Counted from the first letter of the stretch, positions 18,367 through 28,059 are shown. The stretch is 64,000 bases of DNA from JAICJC01 sp963757605 (GCA_963757605.1 CAVWSF010000005.1:620001-684000); one strand, 5' to 3'. Numbers and translations are program-made. Notes: generated by a model from the letters alone, not told the origin.

Positions 18367-19128
18367 TCACGCCGAGACGTGCACGAACGCGGCGATGTCG
18401 CTCGCCGCGCGGTCGGTGCGGCGCATCACCTGGCCGCCGTTCGAGTTGTCCGTCGGCGACGTGTTGCCCTCGATCGTGACGAGCGGCGAGGGCTTCTCGA
18501 CGATCCCGATATGGTCGCAGACGCCGTCGGAATCCCAGTCGTAGAGCACGAGGTCGCCCGCCTCCGGCGTCTTCGCAACGGTGAGCCCGTTACGAGCGGC
18601 GTGCGCGTCGTTCAGGACGTAGGGCACGTAGGCCCAGCGCGAGCGGCGGGCGAAGCTCTTCGACCCGCCGTTTGCGAAGCACCAGGTGACGAAGATCGCA
18701 CACCAGGGGACGCCGTTCATGCCGTACCACTGCCCGAACTCCTGGATGTTGACCGGCGTCTCCGCGGTGCCGATCTTGCCCTTCGCCAGCTTCAGCGCCT
18801 GCTTTCGGAACGTGTTCTCCTTCGCGGCCTTCTTGCGCTGGCTCACGAGCTTGCGCATGTCGGCGTCCGGCTTCACCCCGCCGCTCAGGTACTCGTTCAG
18901 GTTCCCTCCGGCGAGCTGGCTGGGCCGCGGGAACCCGAGCCAGAACTTGGCCCGGTAGACGGCCTGCGCGGTCATCGGCCCGTACTCGCCGTCCTCGTCG
19001 ATGCCCTTGCCGTAGCCCGTGGCGTTCAGGAGCTTCTGCAGCGCCTTCACGTCCGGCCCCGTCATGAGCGGGGATGCCAGGTGAAGGAGCCGCAGCGGCT
19101 CCACGTCTCGTGTAGGCGCCTTGCCCAT
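18367..19128 (-). CDS. Peptidoglycan-binding and CHAP-domain amidase-like protein
   Basis: 253 residues. Residues about 20-75 form a PG_binding_1 domain (MTGPDVKALQKLLNATGY, EYGPMTAQAVYRAKFWLG). A basic linker follows, then a CHAP domain with catalytic Cys in GVPWCAIFVTWCFAN, His in CDHIGIVE and Asn/Glu-like VTIEGNTSPTD. Such proteins cleave cell-wall peptides or amide bonds. No clear signal peptide is seen, so export may use another route or a longer N-terminus lost upstream. Confidence 0.83.
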   Translation of the reverse strand: MGKAPTRDVEPLRLLHLASPLMTGPDVKALQKLLNATGYGKGIDEDGEYGPMTAQAVYRAKFWLGFPRPSQLAGGNLNEYLSGGVKPDADMRKLVSQRKKAAKENTFRKQALKLAKGKIGTAETPVNIQEFGQWYGMNGVPWCAIFVTWCFANGGSKSFARRSRWAYVPYVLNDAHAARNGLTVAKTPEAGDLVLYDWDSDGVCDHIGIVEKPSPLVTIEGNTSPTDNSNGGQVMRRTDRAASDIAAFVHVSA

Positions 19129-19132
19129 AAGG

Positions 19133-19906
19133 CTAGGCGCGACTGTACCAGTCGGGCGCGTATCTGGCCAGCGCCGGAACTCGGGAGGTGAACGGGCGCG
19201 CCAGCGCGGCCGCCCGCTCGCGCATCGCGCGCAGGCGCGGCGCGCCGACGTCGGCCAGCCACCGGCGCCGCTCGCCGGCGTCGGCCGTGACGGCGCCGTC
19301 CCAGGCCGTGCGGCCGACGATGTAGCCCGACGCCCCCGCCCGGCACGCGACCTCGACCTGCTCGGCGAAGGTGTCGTAGGCGGCGCCGCCGCCGAGGAGC
19401 ACCCACGGCGTCGCGCCGCAGGCGGCGTCGAGCTGTCGGCACCACTCCTCCTCGGCGCCCGCCGCGCCGGCGCGCGGGAAGTGCACCTTCATCACGTCGA
19501 CGCCGAGCGCGATGAGCCGCTCCACTCCGGCGACGACAAGGCCGGGGAACGCATCGGCATGAGCCGCCTCGTCCTCGTCCGGCAGCCGGTAGACGATCGG
19601 CTCGACCGCCAGCGGGAGGCCGGCGGCGTGGCAGCCCTCCACGGCGGCCGTGACCACCTCGAGCTGCGCCTCGGCGGAGGCGGCGTGCTCGGCGTCGATC
19701 AGGACGCCCGTCGCCGCCGGTGCCAGCGCCGCGACGATCTCGGCCTTGAGCGCGCCGATCGCCTGGCCCTCGAGCGCGGCCACGCCGCGCGCCTCAAAGG
19801 CGACCTTGAGCGAGTCGCGGTGGTCGACCGCCACGAGGGCGAAGACCCCGTCGGCGCTGATGCGGTGCAGGCGGCGGCGCCGACCGCGGTCGGCAGCCCG
19901 GCTCAC
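19133..19906 (-). CDS. LacD/tagatose-bisphosphate-aldolase-like class I aldolase
   Basis: 257-residue TIM-barrel aldolase. FALVAVDHRDSLK carries the start of the barrel; AVEPIVYRLPDEDE, VDVMKVHFPRAG (candidate Schiff-base Lys) and WVLLGGGAAYDTFAEQVEVACRAGASGYIVGRTAWDGAV are typical of the LacD/Cgl0158-like group found in inositol and sugar catabolic clusters. GTG at 19906 overlaps the stop of the upstream isomerase gene (GTGA). With the isomerase and the neighbouring iolD remnant it suggests a former inositol or related polyol pathway. Confidence 0.8.
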   Translation of the reverse strand: MSRAADRGRRRRLHRISADGVFALVAVDHRDSLKVAFEARGVAALEGQAIGALKAEIVAALAPAATGVLIDAEHAASAEAQLEVVTAAVEGCHAAGLPLAVEPIVYRLPDEDEAAHADAFPGLVVAGVERLIALGVDVMKVHFPRAGAAGAEEEWCRQLDAACGATPWVLLGGGAAYDTFAEQVEVACRAGASGYIVGRTAWDGAVTADAGERRRWLADVGAPRLRAMRERAAALARPFTSRVPALARYAPDWYSRA

Positions 19907-20727
19907 AGCCCGCGCTCCGCCACGTAGGCGCGGTTCTGGCGGCCGTCGGCGACCGCGCTCGAGAACGGCTCGTCCGGGCCCAGGACGCGATCCTGCTCGA
20001 CCACGATCCAGCCGTCGTAGCCGCGCCGCAGCAGCTCGTCGAGGCACTCCCCCACGTGGGCGTCGCCCTCGCCGAGCGGGCAGAAGACGCCCCGCTCCCA
20101 GGCGGCGACCAGATCGCCGCCCTCGGCGCGCACCTCGGCCATCCGGTCCATGTCGACGTCCTTCATGTGGACGTGGTTCAGGAGCCCGCCGTACTCGCGG
20201 AGGAACGCGAGCGGGTCGCCGCCGCCGAAGGCGCTGTGGCCGGTGTCGAAGCACAGGCCGATCAGGTCGGTGTCGATCGCCGACACGACCTGTGCGATCT
20301 CGCGCGGCGTCTCGACGTACGTACCCGCGTGGTAGTGCGGCGACATCGGGAAGCCGCGCTCGCGGCAGCGCGCCGCTGTGCGCTCCAGGTTCTTTCACGA
20401 GCAGCTCGGCCCGGTCGGGCGGAAGCCATGTCTCGGGGTGGTTCTCGATGTCGCCGGCGTGCTGGAGCCGGTCGGGCTCGAGGAACGCGTCGGCGAGGAG
20501 CACGAACGGCTTCGTGCCGTCGGCGGACGCGGCATCGAGCGTGTCGAGCGCCGACTCCATCGCCGCCAGGTCCTCTTCGAAGCCGCCCGGCCGGGAGAAG
20601 CGCAGCGGCAGGGACGAGCCCATGAGCTCGAGCCCGTGCGCGGCGAGCATCCGCCCACCTCCGGACCCTGGCCGAAGTAGCCCGGCGGGCCCAGCTCGGT
20701 GCCCTCGAACCCGGCCTCCGCCATCAC
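19903..20727 (-). CDS. TIM-barrel sugar phosphate isomerase/epimerase (IolE/IolH-like), two frameshifts
   Basis: AP-endonuclease-2 family sugar isomerase or dehydratase. N-terminal MAEAGFEGTELGPPGYFGQG, central LPLRFSRPGGFEEDLAAM and a C-terminal part with metal ligands (PHYHAGTYVET, DLIGLCFDTGHSAFGGGDP, LNHVHMKDVD) lie in three frames, breaking near 20660 and 20395. The GTG at 20727 is the first usable start, but the family pattern appears to begin about 14 codons earlier without a start codon. It is coupled to the aldolase downstream and preceded by a LacI-type operator. Confidence 0.78.
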
Positions 20728-20778
20728 CCGCGCCAGCTCCTCGCCGGCGGGCAGCCCGGGCCGGTCGACGGGCGTATG

Positions 20779-21006
20779 CTACCCGTTTGGATCGTTCCAA
20801 CCCGATCCGCCTGGCCGTGCTCGGTTGACCTCCGCGTCCCACTCGGCGTTCAGCCGGGCCGCCGCCTCCCGCACGCCGGCGGGCGCCTCCCAGCCGGCGA
20901 GCAGCTCCGCAAGCCGCTCGATCGTGGCACGCGCGTCGCCGACCAAGGCCAAGCCAGCGTGCTTCTGGGCGTCCATGGCCGCCACGTTCACGTTCACGAA
21001 GGTCAC
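20779..21006 (-). pseudogene. iolD fragment (internal piece of trihydroxycyclohexanedione hydrolase)
   Basis: A 75-codon ORF, GTG at 21006 overlapping the USP stop. TFVNVNVAAMDAQKHAGLAL, VGDARATIERLAELLAGW and RLNAEWDAEVNRA match the central region of IolD, a TPP-dependent hydrolase of about 620 residues in myo-inositol catabolism. The rest of the gene is absent on both sides, and the last codons run into the operator region. It is a remnant left by deletion, not a functional enzyme. It supports the idea that the isomerase and aldolase downstream belong to an inositol-type pathway. Confidence 0.6.
20787..20800. promoter_or_regulatory. LacI-family type operator
   Basis: TTGGATCGTTCCAA is a near-perfect palindrome with the central CG and TTGGA/TCCAA arms typical of LacI-family operators. 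On the minus strand a TAGCAT -10-like box follows at 20781-20776, so the site sits where a repressor would block the isomerase-aldolase operon. No LacI gene is in the window. Confidence 0.5.
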
Positions 21007-21440
21007 GCCGGGATCGCGTGCACGATCAGGACCGGGACGCGGCCGTGATGCAAGACGTGATGGCTCACGCTCCCCAGAAGCGCCGACGCCGCCGGCCCGC
21101 GACCGCGCGACCCCATCACGATCAGATCGTGGGTCCCCTCCTTCGCACGGGCGAGGATGGCCTCGGCCGGCGATCCGCGGCCGACGACCGTCGTCACCGG
21201 GATCTCGTCGCCCACCCGGGCGCGGGCCGCGGCGACCGTGCGCTCCGCCACGTCGTCGGCGTCCTCCTGCGTCGGCATCATCCCCACGTACGGGCCGGCG
21301 AGGTATCTCCACGATCCGCGCGACGCGACGCAGATGATCGTGAGCCGGGAGCGCTGGGCGCGGGCCAGGTCGAGCGCCTCGTCCAGCGCCCGAGCGGCGT
21401 GGGCCGAGTCGTCGATCGCCACCAGGATGTTCAGGAACAC
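21003..21440 (-). CDS. Universal stress protein (UspA family)
   Basis: 145 residues, one USP domain. N-terminal FLNILVAIDDSAHAARALDE and the ATP-binding pattern VMGSRGRGPAASALLGSVSHHVLHHGRVPVLIV (G-2x-G-9x-G-S type) are present. It follows narI by 13 bases on the same strand, so it is probably part of the nitrate respiration transcript. USP genes tied to anaerobic respiration are common in actinobacteria. Confidence 0.93.
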   Translation of the reverse strand: MFLNILVAIDDSAHAARALDEALDLARAQRSRLTIICVASRGSWRYLAGPYVGMMPTQEDADDVAERTVAAARARVGDEIPVTTVVGRGSPAEAILARAKEGTHDLIVMGSRGRGPAASALLGSVSHHVLHHGRVPVLIVHAIPA

Positions 21441-21453
21441 CGGGCGCTCGGGA

Positions 21454-22155
21454 TCATCGCCGCCGCGGCGCGGGCGCCCACCGGCGCCGGTACAGGATGT
21501 ACGGGCGGCCGATGTACTGGAGCGGGATGCTCCAGGCGTGGACGAGCCGCGAGAAGGGCCACACCGCCAGGATCAGCCACGCGGAGACGGCGTGCAGCTG
21601 ATAGAGGATCGGCGCGCCGACCATCGCGTCGGGCTCGGGGTGGAAGAAGACGATGCTGCGGAACCACACCGCCACCGTGGCCCGGTAGTCGTAGCCGCCG
21701 CCGAGCGTGTTCTTGCCGATCGTCTCGGCCAAGCCGAGACCGATCACGAGCGCCAGGAGCGCGTACACCAGCACGTCCGTGCGGGTCGTCGTCACCCGCA
21801 CCCGTGGCGAGGCCACCCGGCGCCAGATCAGGATGGCGAGCCCGGCGGCGCAGGCGATGCCCGCGAGCGTCCCCGCGGTCGCCGAGATCAGATGGTACGA
21901 GTGCTCGCTCACGCCGACGGCGCTCGTCCAGCTCGTCGGGATGACGATCCCGAGCACGTGTCCGCCGATGGCCGCCAGCGCGCCGAGGTGGAAGAGCGGG
22001 TTCCCCCACTTGAGCCAGCGGCTCTCGAGGATCTGCGTGGAGCGCGTCGTCCAGCCGTACTGGTCGGTGCGGTAGCGCCAGACGTGACCGGCCAGGAAGA
22101 TCGCGATCGTCGCGTACGGCAGCGCCACCCACAGGAGGAGGTGGACGGCCCTCAC
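21454..22155 (-). CDS. narI: Respiratory nitrate reductase, gamma subunit (cytochrome b)
   Basis: 233-residue membrane subunit that takes electrons from menaquinol through two b hemes. About five membrane helices; heme-ligand histidines in NPLFHLGALAAIGGHVLG and YQLHAVSAWLILAVWPFSRLVHAWS. GTG at 22155 overlaps the narJ stop (GTGA). The C-terminus is PYILYRRRWAP, as in other NarI proteins. Confidence 0.95.
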   Translation of the reverse strand: MRAVHLLLWVALPYATIAIFLAGHVWRYRTDQYGWTTRSTQILESRWLKWGNPLFHLGALAAIGGHVLGIVIPTSWTSAVGVSEHSYHLISATAGTLAGIACAAGLAILIWRRVASPRVRVTTTRTDVLVYALLALVIGLGLAETIGKNTLGGGYDYRATVAVWFRSIVFFHPEPDAMVGAPILYQLHAVSAWLILAVWPFSRLVHAWSIPLQYIGRPYILYRRRWAPAPRRR

Positions 22156-22784
22156 TGGCGCACCTCCAGCGGCATGACCTCGGGCGGCGCGAACGGCTCG
22201 AGGCCGACCTGCTCGTCGGGCGGCCCCTCGGCCGCCAGCCTGCGGACGGCGCGGGTCTGCGAGAGGCCGAGCCGCGGCAGCGCCGCCGAGACGGCCTCGA
22301 GGACGTCGGCATGCGGCCGGCCCGTGTCGCGCAACGCGAGCAGCAGGAGCTCGACGCCCACCCGGTGCTCCTGGAGCACGTGCTCGCCGTAGCCGTCCGG
22401 CGCGAGCGCGGCGAACTCGAGCATGACCGGCAGGTGGTCGGGGAGCTCGTCGGAGTCGAGCACCAGGCCGGCGGCGGCGTACATCCGCTTCAGGCGAAGC
22501 AGCGCGACGCCGCGGCGGCGGGTGTCGCCGTAGAGGTAGTAGCTCACGTTCAGGGTGCACCGCCGGCGGGTGTCGAACGTCTCCACATACTCCCGTTCCA
22601 GGTCGATGCTCGGCGTGCGGCGGCGGTGGAGGAGGACCCGTTCGAGCGGCGGACGCAGGCGCCGCGGGAGCCCGGCCACGGCGCCGTCCACCTCGGGATC
22701 GCGGTCGAGCGCGGCCTGCGACGGGTAGCGCAGGAGGAGCGAGGCGATCTCGTAGAGCTCCGGCGGTGCGCCGCGGCGGCTCAT
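22152..22784 (-). CDS. narJ: Nitrate reductase molybdenum cofactor assembly chaperone
   Basis: 210-residue TorD/DmsD-family chaperone that holds apo-NarGH until the molybdenum cofactor is inserted. Helical, with ELYEIASLLLRYP at the start, REYVETFDTRRRCTLNVSYY (a NarJ hallmark) and DELPDHLPVMLEFAAL. The ATG at 22784 overlaps the narH stop, and narI starts within its own stop. Confidence 0.94.
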   Translation of the reverse strand: MSRRGAPPELYEIASLLLRYPSQAALDRDPEVDGAVAGLPRRLRPPLERVLLHRRRTPSIDLEREYVETFDTRRRCTLNVSYYLYGDTRRRGVALLRLKRMYAAAGLVLDSDELPDHLPVMLEFAALAPDGYGEHVLQEHRVGVELLLLALRDTGRPHADVLEAVSAALPRLGLSQTRAVRRLAAEGPPDEQVGLEPFAPPEVMPLEVRQ

Positions 22785-24382
22785 CCCGACGCCTCCGGGT
22801 CGGTCTCCCCCCGCCGGCGCAGCATGCCGATCAGGTCGATCGTCGACGACGACCCGCGCCCGCCGTCCTCCTCGGTGAGCATGAAGCTCTCGTTGCTCGC
22901 CGGCACTGCGCCGCAGTTTCCGGGGCCGCCCTCGAAGTCGAGGCTGCACCCGGCGCCCGCCCCTTGCTCGGCCAACCGCCCCGCCAGCTCCGTGTGGGCC
23001 TGCGGGATCACGTAGCGGTCGTTGTAGTCGGCGATCGCGAGCAGCCGGAACATGTCTTCGAGCCCGGTGCCGTCCATGCCGACCGCCTCCGGCAGCCGCT
23101 CGTCGCGCTCGCCGAGCACCTGCTGCTTTCGCATGTACCCGCGCATCGCCGCCAGCCGGCGCAGCACGCCGCGGATGACCTCGGTGTCGCCGGCCGAGAG
23201 CAGGTTGGCGAGGTACTCGAGCGGGATCCGCAGGTGCTCGACCGCCGGGAAGAGCGCGTCCGGGTCGGCCTCGTAGCCGTCGTCCTCGAGCGCGTTCACG
23301 ATGGGCGAGAGCGGCGGCACGTACCAGACCATCGGCATCGTGCGGTACTCCGGGTGCAGCGGCAGCGCCACCTTGTATCGCGCGATCAGCGCGTGCACGG
23401 GCGAGCGCTGGGCGTGCTCGACCCAGTCCGCGGGGATGCCGTCGGCCAGGGCGCGCTTTCGCACCGACGGGTCGGCCGGGTCGAGGAAGAGGTCGAGCTG
23501 CGAGGCGAGCAGATCGGTCTCGTCGGGGGCCGACGCCGCGGCCCGCACACGGTCGGCGTCGTAGAGCAGGAGGCCGAGGTAGCGGATCCGCCCGACGCAC
23601 GTCTCCGAGCAGATGGTCGGCTGGCCGGCCTCGATCCGCGGGTAGCAGAGCGTGCACTTCTCGGCCTTGCCGGTGCGGTGGTTGAAGTAGACCTTCTTGT
23701 ACGGGCACCCGCTCACGCAGAAGCGCCAGCCGCGGCACTTGTCCTGGTCGACGAGGACGATGCCGTCCTCCTCGCGCTTGTACATCGCACCGGACGGGCA
23801 CGACGCCACGCACGAGGGGTTCAGGCAGTGCTCGCAGATCCGCGGCAGGTAGAACATGAACGCCTGCTCGTACTCCATGCGAACGCGCTCGGCGAGCCCG
23901 TCGCGGATGAGCGGGTCGGCCATCGCGGTCGCCGGGCCGCCGGCCAGGTTGTCGTCCCAGTTGGGCCCCCAGTCGACGCTCATCCCGGCGCCGGTCAGCT
24001 GGGAGTGCGACGTCGCGACCGGGTCGTGCTCCTGGAGCGGGGCGTCGATCAGCGTGTGGTAGTCGTACGTCCACGGCTCGTAGTAGTCGTCGATCTCGGG
24101 CAGGTCCGGGTTCCAGAAGATCGAGGCCAGCTTCGCGAGCGGCCCACCCGAGCGCAGGCGCAGCCGGCCGCGCCGGTCGAGCTCCCAGCCGCCGCGCCAC
24201 TTGGCCTGGTCCGACCAGCGCTTGGGATAGCCCAGGCCCGGGCGGGTCTCGACGTTGTTGAACCAGGCGTACTCCGCGCCCGGCCGGTTCGTCCACACCT
24301 GCTTGCAGGTGACGCTGCAGGTGTGGCAGCCGATGCACTTGTCGAGGTTCATCACCATCGCGACCTGGGCCTTGATCGTCAC
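22781..24382 (-). CDS. narH: Respiratory nitrate reductase, beta subunit (iron-sulfur)
   Basis: 533 residues carrying the four Fe-S clusters between NarI hemes and NarG. Cysteine motifs: CIGCHTCSVTC near residue 18, CEHCLNPSCVASCP, CRGWRFCVSGCPYKK (with Trp in place of one Cys, the 3Fe-4S site) and CTLCYPRIEAGQPTICSETC. LPLHPEYRTMPMVWYVPPLSP is a typical NarH block. GTG at 24382 overlaps the narG stop. Confidence 0.97.
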   Translation of the reverse strand: MTIKAQVAMVMNLDKCIGCHTCSVTCKQVWTNRPGAEYAWFNNVETRPGLGYPKRWSDQAKWRGGWELDRRGRLRLRSGGPLAKLASIFWNPDLPEIDDYYEPWTYDYHTLIDAPLQEHDPVATSHSQLTGAGMSVDWGPNWDDNLAGGPATAMADPLIRDGLAERVRMEYEQAFMFYLPRICEHCLNPSCVASCPSGAMYKREEDGIVLVDQDKCRGWRFCVSGCPYKKVYFNHRTGKAEKCTLCYPRIEAGQPTICSETCVGRIRYLGLLLYDADRVRAAASAPDETDLLASQLDLFLDPADPSVRKRALADGIPADWVEHAQRSPVHALIARYKVALPLHPEYRTMPMVWYVPPLSPIVNALEDDGYEADPDALFPAVEHLRIPLEYLANLLSAGDTEVIRGVLRRLAAMRGYMRKQQVLGERDERLPEAVGMDGTGLEDMFRLLAIADYNDRYVIPQAHTELAGRLAEQGAGAGCSLDFEGGPGNCGAVPASNESFMLTEEDGGRGSSSTIDLIGMLRRRGETDPEASG

Positions 24383-27300
24383 GAGAACACCACCTCCGCC
24401 TCGCGCCGCCGAACGATCACGACCTCGTCGCGCTGCGAGCCGGTCGGCCCGTAGTAGTTGAACCCGGCCGCGAGCTGGGCGTAGCCGCCGATCAGGTGCG
24501 ACGGCTTCATGATGATCCGGGTGACCGAGTTGTCGGTGCCGCCGCGGTTTCCGAGCAGTTCCGTCCGCGGCGTCTGGAGGTGCCGGTCCTTGGCGTGGTA
24601 CATGAGGCAGACGCCCTGGGGGATGCGGTGAGAGACCGTCGCCCGGCAGGCCATGACGCCGTTTCGGTTGTAGGCCTCGACCCAGTCGTTGTCGGCCACG
24701 CCGAGCGTCTCGGCGTCCTCGCGGGCCAGCCACAGGACGGCGCCGCCGCGGAAGAGGGTCAGCATGTGGAGGTTGTCCTGGTACTCGGAGTGGATCGACC
24801 ACTTGGAGTGCGGGGTCAGGTAGCGCAGCGCGAGCTCTGGCCGATCGCCGCCGCTCGTGTCGTCCGCGGTCGGCGCGCCGCGCACGAGCGGCGGGCGGTA
24901 GTTGGGCAGACCCTCCCCCAGCTCCAGCATCCACTCGTGGTCGAGGTAGAAGTGCTGGCGGCCCGAGAGCGTGTGCCACGGCTTCTCGCGCTCGACGTTG
25001 ATCGTGAACGGGCTGTACCGGCGGCCGTGCTCGTCGATCCCCGACCACTCGGGCGAGGTCATGACCGTGCGCGGCTGCACCTGGGCGTCCGAGAACGTGA
25101 TGCGCTCGCCGCCGCGAGCCTCGGCCAGCGACGCGAGCGGCACGCCGGCGCGCTTCTCGAGCGCGCGGAAGCCCTCGAGCGCGATCCGGCCGTTCGTGGT
25201 GCCGGAGAGCGCCAGGATCGCCTCGCACGCGTGCTCGACCCGGTCGAGCCGGGGCCGGCCGTCCGCAGGCCCGCCGCGCACGAGCCCGTTCTGACGGCCC
25301 AGCCACTCGACCTCCTCGAGCGGTTTCCATGTGATCCCCTTGGTCGTCGACCCGAGCGTCTCGAGCAGCGGCCCGATCGCCGCGTGGCGGGCGGCGACGT
25401 TGGGGTAGTCGCGCTCAACGACGATCAGCTTCGGCATCGTCTTGCCGGGCACCGGCTCGCACTCCCCGGCCCGCCAGTCGCGCACGCGCCCGTGCGGCTG
25501 GGCCAGCTCGTCGGGCGAGTCGTGCGCGAGCGGGGCGGCGACGATGTCGCGGCGGACACCCAGGTGCGTCTCGGCCAGCTCGGAGAAGCGCTCGGCGATG
25601 GCACGGAAGGCGTCCCAGTCGGTGCGCGCCTCCCACGGCGGCGGGATCGCCGGGTTGAAGGTGTGCACGAACGGATGCAGGTCGGTCGAGGAGAGGTCGT
25701 GCTTCTCGTACCAGGTCGCCGCCGGCAGGACGACGTCCGAGAAGAGCGCGTTCGACGTCATGCGGAAGTCGATGGTCGTGAAGAGGTCCAGCTTGGCCTC
25801 CGGCGCGTCGCGCCACGTCACCTCGCGCGGGCGGTGCTCCGGCGCGGCCTCCTGGGCGCGGACGCCCGGCTCGGCCGTCCCCAGCATGTGCTTCAGGAAG
25901 TACTCGTGGCCCTTGCCCGAGGAGCCGAGCAGGTTGGCCCGCCAGACGGTGAGGATGCGGGGGTGGTTCTCCGGCGCGTCCGGGTCCTCGCACGCGAAGC
26001 GGAGCGCTCCCTCGCGGAGCTGCGAGACGACGTGGGCGGCCGGATCGACCCCGGCCTTCTCAGCCTCGTCGACGAGGTCGAGGCTGGAGCGGTCGAAGCT
26101 CGGGAACGACGGCATCCAGCCGAGCCGGGCGGAGAGCGCGACCATGTCGGCAACGTGGCGGTCGCCGAACGCGCCCCTCCCCAGCGGCGAGGCGAGCTGC
26201 GACGGCGGCACGTCGGAGTAGCGCCACTGGCCGGAGAGGTGCGAGAAGAACGGTGTCGAGACCATGTGCCGCGGCGGCCGCACCCAGTCGAGCGCGAACG
26301 CCACCGTCTGAAAGCCGGTCAGCGGCCGCACCTTCTCCTGGCCGACGTAGTGGGCCCAGCCGCCGCCGTTCTTGCCCTGGCAGCCGCACATGAGCACGAG
26401 CGCCAGGAACGTCCGGTAGATCTGGTCGGAGTGGTACCAGTGGTTCGTCCCGGCGCCCATGGCGATCATCGACCGGCCCTCGGTCTGCTCGGCGTTCCGG
26501 GCGAACTCACGTGCCGTCCGGATGCAGTCGGCGACCGACACCGACGTGAGCAGCTCCTGCCAGGCCGGCGTGCCCGGCGCCTGCGCGTCGTCGTAGCCGG
26601 ACGGCCAGTCGCCGGGGATGCCGTCGCGGCCGACGCCGTACTGCGCCAGCATGAGGTCGAGCACCGTGGTGACGACGTGGCCGCCGACCCGCATCGCCGG
26701 GACGCCGCGGCGCACCGCCGAGCCACCGTCGGTCTCGCCGACGTCGAACCGGGGCATGTCGATCGCGACAGCCTCGACGCCGGGGCGGCCGAGCAGCGTG
26801 AGCGCCGGCTCGATCTCCTCGAGCTTGAGGTTCCAGCGGCCCTGCTCCTCGGCCCAGCGGAACCCGGCGGAGCCGTTCGGGACCGCCGGCACGCCCGTCG
26901 CCTCGTCGAGCACGACGGTCTTCCAGTCGGCGTTCTCGCCGCCGTCCCCGAGGTCGGAGGCGGTAAGGAAGCGGTCGGCCACGTACGCGCCGTCGCGCTC
27001 CCGCAGCGTCACCAGGAGCGGCATGTCGGTGAACCGGCGGCCGTAGTCGCGGAAGTACGGCACCTCGCGGTCGGCCCAGAACTCGCGCAGGATGACGTGT
27101 CCCATCGCCATCGCGAGCGCGCCGTCGGTGCCCGGATGGGCGGCCAGCCAGCGGTCGGCGAACTTGGTGTGCTCGGCGTAGTCGGGGCTCACGACGACCA
27201 CCTTCTGGCCGCGGTAGCGGGCCTCGGTCATGAAGTGCGCGTCGGGCGTCCGGGTCGTGGGCAGGTTCGTGCCCCACACGAGCAGGTAGCCGGCGTTCCA

Positions 27301-28059
27301 CCAGTCGCCCGACTCGGGCACGTCGGTCTGGTCGCCGAACGTCTGCGGCGAGGCGGGCGGCAGGTCGCAGTACCAGTCGTAGAAGGAGAGGACGACGCCG
27401 CCGATCAGCGACAGGAACCGCGTGCCCGACGCGTAGCTCGCCATCGACATCGCCGGGATCGGGGTGAACCCGGCGACGCGGTCGGGGCCGTAGCGCCTGA
27501 TCGTGTGAATGTGCGCGGCGGCGATCAGCTCGACGGTCTCGTCCCAGCCGGCGCGCACGAAGCCGCCGCGGCCGCGCTGGCTCGTGTACGTCCGCCGCCG
27601 CTCGGGGTCGTCGACGATCGCGGCCCAGGCCTCGACCGGATCGCCGGTGCGCTCGCGCTCGGCCCGGTACATCTCGATCAGGCTGCCGCGGACGTACGGG
27701 TAGCGCAGGCGGATCGGCGAGTAGACGTACCACGAGAACGATGCGCCCCGCGGGCAGCCGCGCGGCTCGTACTCCGGCATCCCGGGGCCGGTCGACGGGT
27801 AGTCGACCGCCTGCGTCTCCCACGTGACGAGACCGTCCTTCACGTAGACGTTCCACGAGCACGAGCCCGTGCAGTTCACGCCGTGGGTCGAGCGCACCAC
27901 CTTGTCGTGCTGCCAGCGCTCGCGGTAGAACGTCTCCCAGTCGCGGTTCTTCGCCGTGAGCTGGCTCCAGCCCTCGGGGCTGGCAGGCCCGCGGCGGAAG
28001 AACTCGTGCGCACGAAGGAGGCTTCTCCGGGACCGCCCGGCGGTCGTCTGGCGCGCCAC
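24379..28059 (-). CDS. narG: Respiratory nitrate reductase, alpha subunit (Mo-bisMGD)
   Basis: Catalytic subunit reducing nitrate to nitrite, 1226 residues from the GTG at 28059 (E. coli NarG is similar in size). The N-terminal FS0 cluster has the NarG-type His ligand: THGVNCTGSCSWNVYVKDG. VDYPSTGPGMPEYEPRGCPRG and the Mo-ligand Asp region (YPSTG, YLLVWGTNLPTTRTPD) are intact. An RRSLL run near the start looks Tat-like, but no hydrophobic segment follows, in line with a cytoplasmic NarG. First gene of narGHJI; the upstream region carries duplicated 58-bp repeats. Confidence 0.97.
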   Translation of the reverse strand: MARQTTAGRSRRSLLRAHEFFRRGPASPEGWSQLTAKNRDWETFYRERWQHDKVVRSTHGVNCTGSCSWNVYVKDGLVTWETQAVDYPSTGPGMPEYEPRGCPRGASFSWYVYSPIRLRYPYVRGSLIEMYRAERERTGDPVEAWAAIVDDPERRRTYTSQRGRGGFVRAGWDETVELIAAAHIHTIRRYGPDRVAGFTPIPAMSMASYASGTRFLSLIGGVVLSFYDWYCDLPPASPQTFGDQTDVPESGDWWNAGYLLVWGTNLPTTRTPDAHFMTEARYRGQKVVVVSPDYAEHTKFADRWLAAHPGTDGALAMAMGHVILREFWADREVPYFRDYGRRFTDMPLLVTLRERDGAYVADRFLTASDLGDGGENADWKTVVLDEATGVPAVPNGSAGFRWAEEQGRWNLKLEEIEPALTLLGRPGVEAVAIDMPRFDVGETDGGSAVRRGVPAMRVGGHVVTTVLDLMLAQYGVGRDGIPGDWPSGYDDAQAPGTPAWQELLTSVSVADCIRTAREFARNAEQTEGRSMIAMGAGTNHWYHSDQIYRTFLALVLMCGCQGKNGGGWAHYVGQEKVRPLTGFQTVAFALDWVRPPRHMVSTPFFSHLSGQWRYSDVPPSQLASPLGRGAFGDRHVADMVALSARLGWMPSFPSFDRSSLDLVDEAEKAGVDPAAHVVSQLREGALRFACEDPDAPENHPRILTVWRANLLGSSGKGHEYFLKHMLGTAEPGVRAQEAAPEHRPREVTWRDAPEAKLDLFTTIDFRMTSNALFSDVVLPAATWYEKHDLSSTDLHPFVHTFNPAIPPPWEARTDWDAFRAIAERFSELAETHLGVRRDIVAAPLAHDSPDELAQPHGRVRDWRAGECEPVPGKTMPKLIVVERDYPNVAARHAAIGPLLETLGSTTKGITWKPLEEVEWLGRQNGLVRGGPADGRPRLDRVEHACEAILALSGTTNGRIALEGFRALEKRAGVPLASLAEARGGERITFSDAQVQPRTVMTSPEWSGIDEHGRRYSPFTINVEREKPWHTLSGRQHFYLDHEWMLELGEGLPNYRPPLVRGAPTADDTSGGDRPELALRYLTPHSKWSIHSEYQDNLHMLTLFRGGAVLWLAREDAETLGVADNDWVEAYNRNGVMACRATVSHRIPQGVCLMYHAKDRHLQTPRTELLGNRGGTDNSVTRIIMKPSHLIGGYAQLAAGFNYYGPTGSQRDEVVIVRRREAEVVFS

